Below are positions 5,337 through 6,934 of a stretch of 6,934 bases of DNA, piece by piece. This stretch comes from Pseudomonadota bacterium (GTDB taxonomy: Bacteria > SAR324 > NAC60-12). The stretch covers positions 1 to 6,934 of the forward strand of contig JACNKY010000263.1 in NCBI GenBank assembly GCA_014381795.1. Reading direction: 5' to 3'. Every line of letters starts with the position of its first letter. Within the stretch, counting starts at the first letter, position 1. The notes below the pieces were generated by a model that saw nothing but the letters and a program-made list of their open reading frames with translations, was not told the origin of the DNA and made no database searches. Made by a program: the position numbers and the translations under genes.

Positions 5337-6493
5337 TTACAACTCAGTTAATGGATCATGACGGGAGGCTCCGTCAGCGGGTGTGCAGGAAATTATGTTT
5401 GGCTGCAGACTCATTTTCTTTAAGTAACATTCACGAATACTGTTAACAAATTCATCTTCTTTTTCTACTGTTACCAGAGCAACTGCACAACCACCGAAAC
5501 CTGCACCGGTCATCCTTGCACCCAGACATCCGGGAGCAGTGAGTGCACATTCCACCATCTCATCCAGAGCTGAACTGGAAACCTCAAAGTCGTCACGCAA
5601 ACTTATGTGAGAATCCTGCATGAGCTGTCCCAGCAGTTGGTGATCATCGGAGCGCATCGCTTTCACTGCCTGCAGTACACGCTCATTTTCGGAGATAACG
5701 TGTTTCGCACGGCGATAGAGTAAAGGTTCCATTTCGGCTGCTTGTGCCTCCAAGTTGGACAGTGTTGCATCACGCAACATATTTTTTCCCAAAATCGCAG
5801 AGGCTTCCTTACACTGGCTATGACGTTCATTGTAATGAGAATCAACCAGCCCGCGTCGTGTTTTTGTATCAAGGATAATTATCCGGAGTCCTTCAGGAAG
5901 CGGAACGTGCTGAATATCTAGATTCCGGCAGTCAATAAAAAGCGCATGTCCGGAAACACCGCACGCAGAAATAAGCTGATCCATAATTCCGCAACTTACT
6001 CCAACCCACTCGTTTTCAGCACGCTGAGCCAGCTTTGCGGCAATTTTCGGCAGCCAGGTAAATCCGGAAAATTCAGCAAAGGCGCGGATGAGAGCTGTCT
6101 CAAGTGCAGCCGATGATGACAGACCTGCTCCCTGCGGCACGTCACCGGACATCACACCTTCCCAGCCTGAAAGAGGCCAATTCTCCTCCTTCAAAACCCA
6201 AACAACTCCGTTCAGATAATTCTGCCAGCCTTTTAGCTGTAATTGCGGTTCCGTAAGATTTACTTTTGTTGAATCATCGTAATCCAAAGAATGAAGTATA
6301 ACAGTTTGATCTTCACGTGGACGAGCAGCGATCCAATGAGCCTCTTCGAGCGCGAGAGGCGTCACAAAACCTCCGCTGTAATCAGTGTGTTCGCCAATAA
6401 GGTTGACTCTACCAGGAGCGCGTATCAAGTGGGTTGGACTGCTTCCAAAGCGTTTTTCAAAAGCTTGCTGGACTTTTATGGCGATTTTGTTCA

Positions 6494-6494
<1 letters not shown>
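5337..6494 (-). CDS. galK: Galactokinase
   Basis: Galactokinase phosphorylates alpha-D-galactose with ATP to galactose 1-phosphate in the Leloir pathway. From ATG 6494 the protein has 385 residues, the usual length. All three GHMP-kinase motifs are intact: the galactokinase signature GRVNLIGEHTDY (28-39), the ATP loop GDVPQGAGLSSSAA (117-130) and the C-terminal TGAGFGGCAVAL (329-340). The catalytic pair by family comparison is Arg29 and Asp172 (in GIMDQ), and Glu35, His36 and Asp38 are placed to bind the sugar. The frame is open further upstream to a possible ATG at 6539, but that would overlap galT by 46 bases; AAGAAGG at 6499-6505 and the one-base overlap with the galT stop (TAATG) fix the start at 6494. 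Translation is probably coupled to galT. Nothing in it looks damaged. Confidence 0.97.

Positions 6495-6934
<440 letters not shown>

Noticed and set aside
5277..5393. 12-base inverted repeat ATTTCCTGCACA (5277-5288) and its complement (5382-5393)
   Set aside because: One arm is inside galK coding sequence, the arms are 93 bases apart, and about one such match is expected by chance in a window this long.

Overview
This looks like a chromosomal segment of a Gram-negative (diderm) bacterium. The evidence is a Sec signal peptide, a lipoprotein with a clear lipobox, an E. coli-like galT-galK pair, and AT-rich intergenic DNA between moderately AT-rich genes. I cannot name the organism. The mix of a PAS sensor, a universal stress protein and envelope proteins would suit a delta-proteobacterium-like or related environmental lineage, but that is a guess. 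I see no rRNA, tRNA, CRISPR array, insertion sequence, integrase or phage gene.

Layout. (1) Positions 1-619, minus strand: the N-terminal 206 residues of a PAS-domain sensor that runs off the left edge, with a plausible promoter at 677-705. (2) 781-1230, minus: a single-domain universal stress protein (UspA family). (3) 1231-1683: a 453-base AT-rich divergent gap. It holds a TTGACA-type promoter candidate facing right, a 17-base perfect palindrome and several stem-forming inverted repeats in the leader of the next gene. (4) 1684-3436, plus: two adjacent exported proteins. The first has a signal peptide, a conserved-looking N-terminal domain with CxxxxC and CxxC cysteine pairs, a Pro-rich linker and two hydrophobic segments. 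The second is a lipoprotein whose Ig-like domain hangs on a linker made of six identical 27-base repeats. (5) 3477-4349, plus: a ten-helix EamA/DMT-type transporter. (6) 4413-5252, plus: a two-domain 3-mercaptopyruvate sulfurtransferase (CGSGxTA active loop). (7) 5337-6934, minus: galK preceded by the C-terminal part of galT, joined through a TAATG stop-start overlap.

How the genes relate. galT and galK form a Leloir-pathway operon transcribed leftward and meet the rightward cluster tail to tail at 5253-5336. The four plus-strand genes are spaced 16, 40 and 63 bases apart and could share a transcript, but only the first two look functionally related: both are exported and lie 16 bases apart. 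The stress protein and the PAS sensor point the same way but are separated by 161 bases with a promoter candidate between them, so they are probably separate units.

The part most likely to be undescribed is the 1684/2711 pair and its unusual leader. The rest is well-known families in ordinary form.
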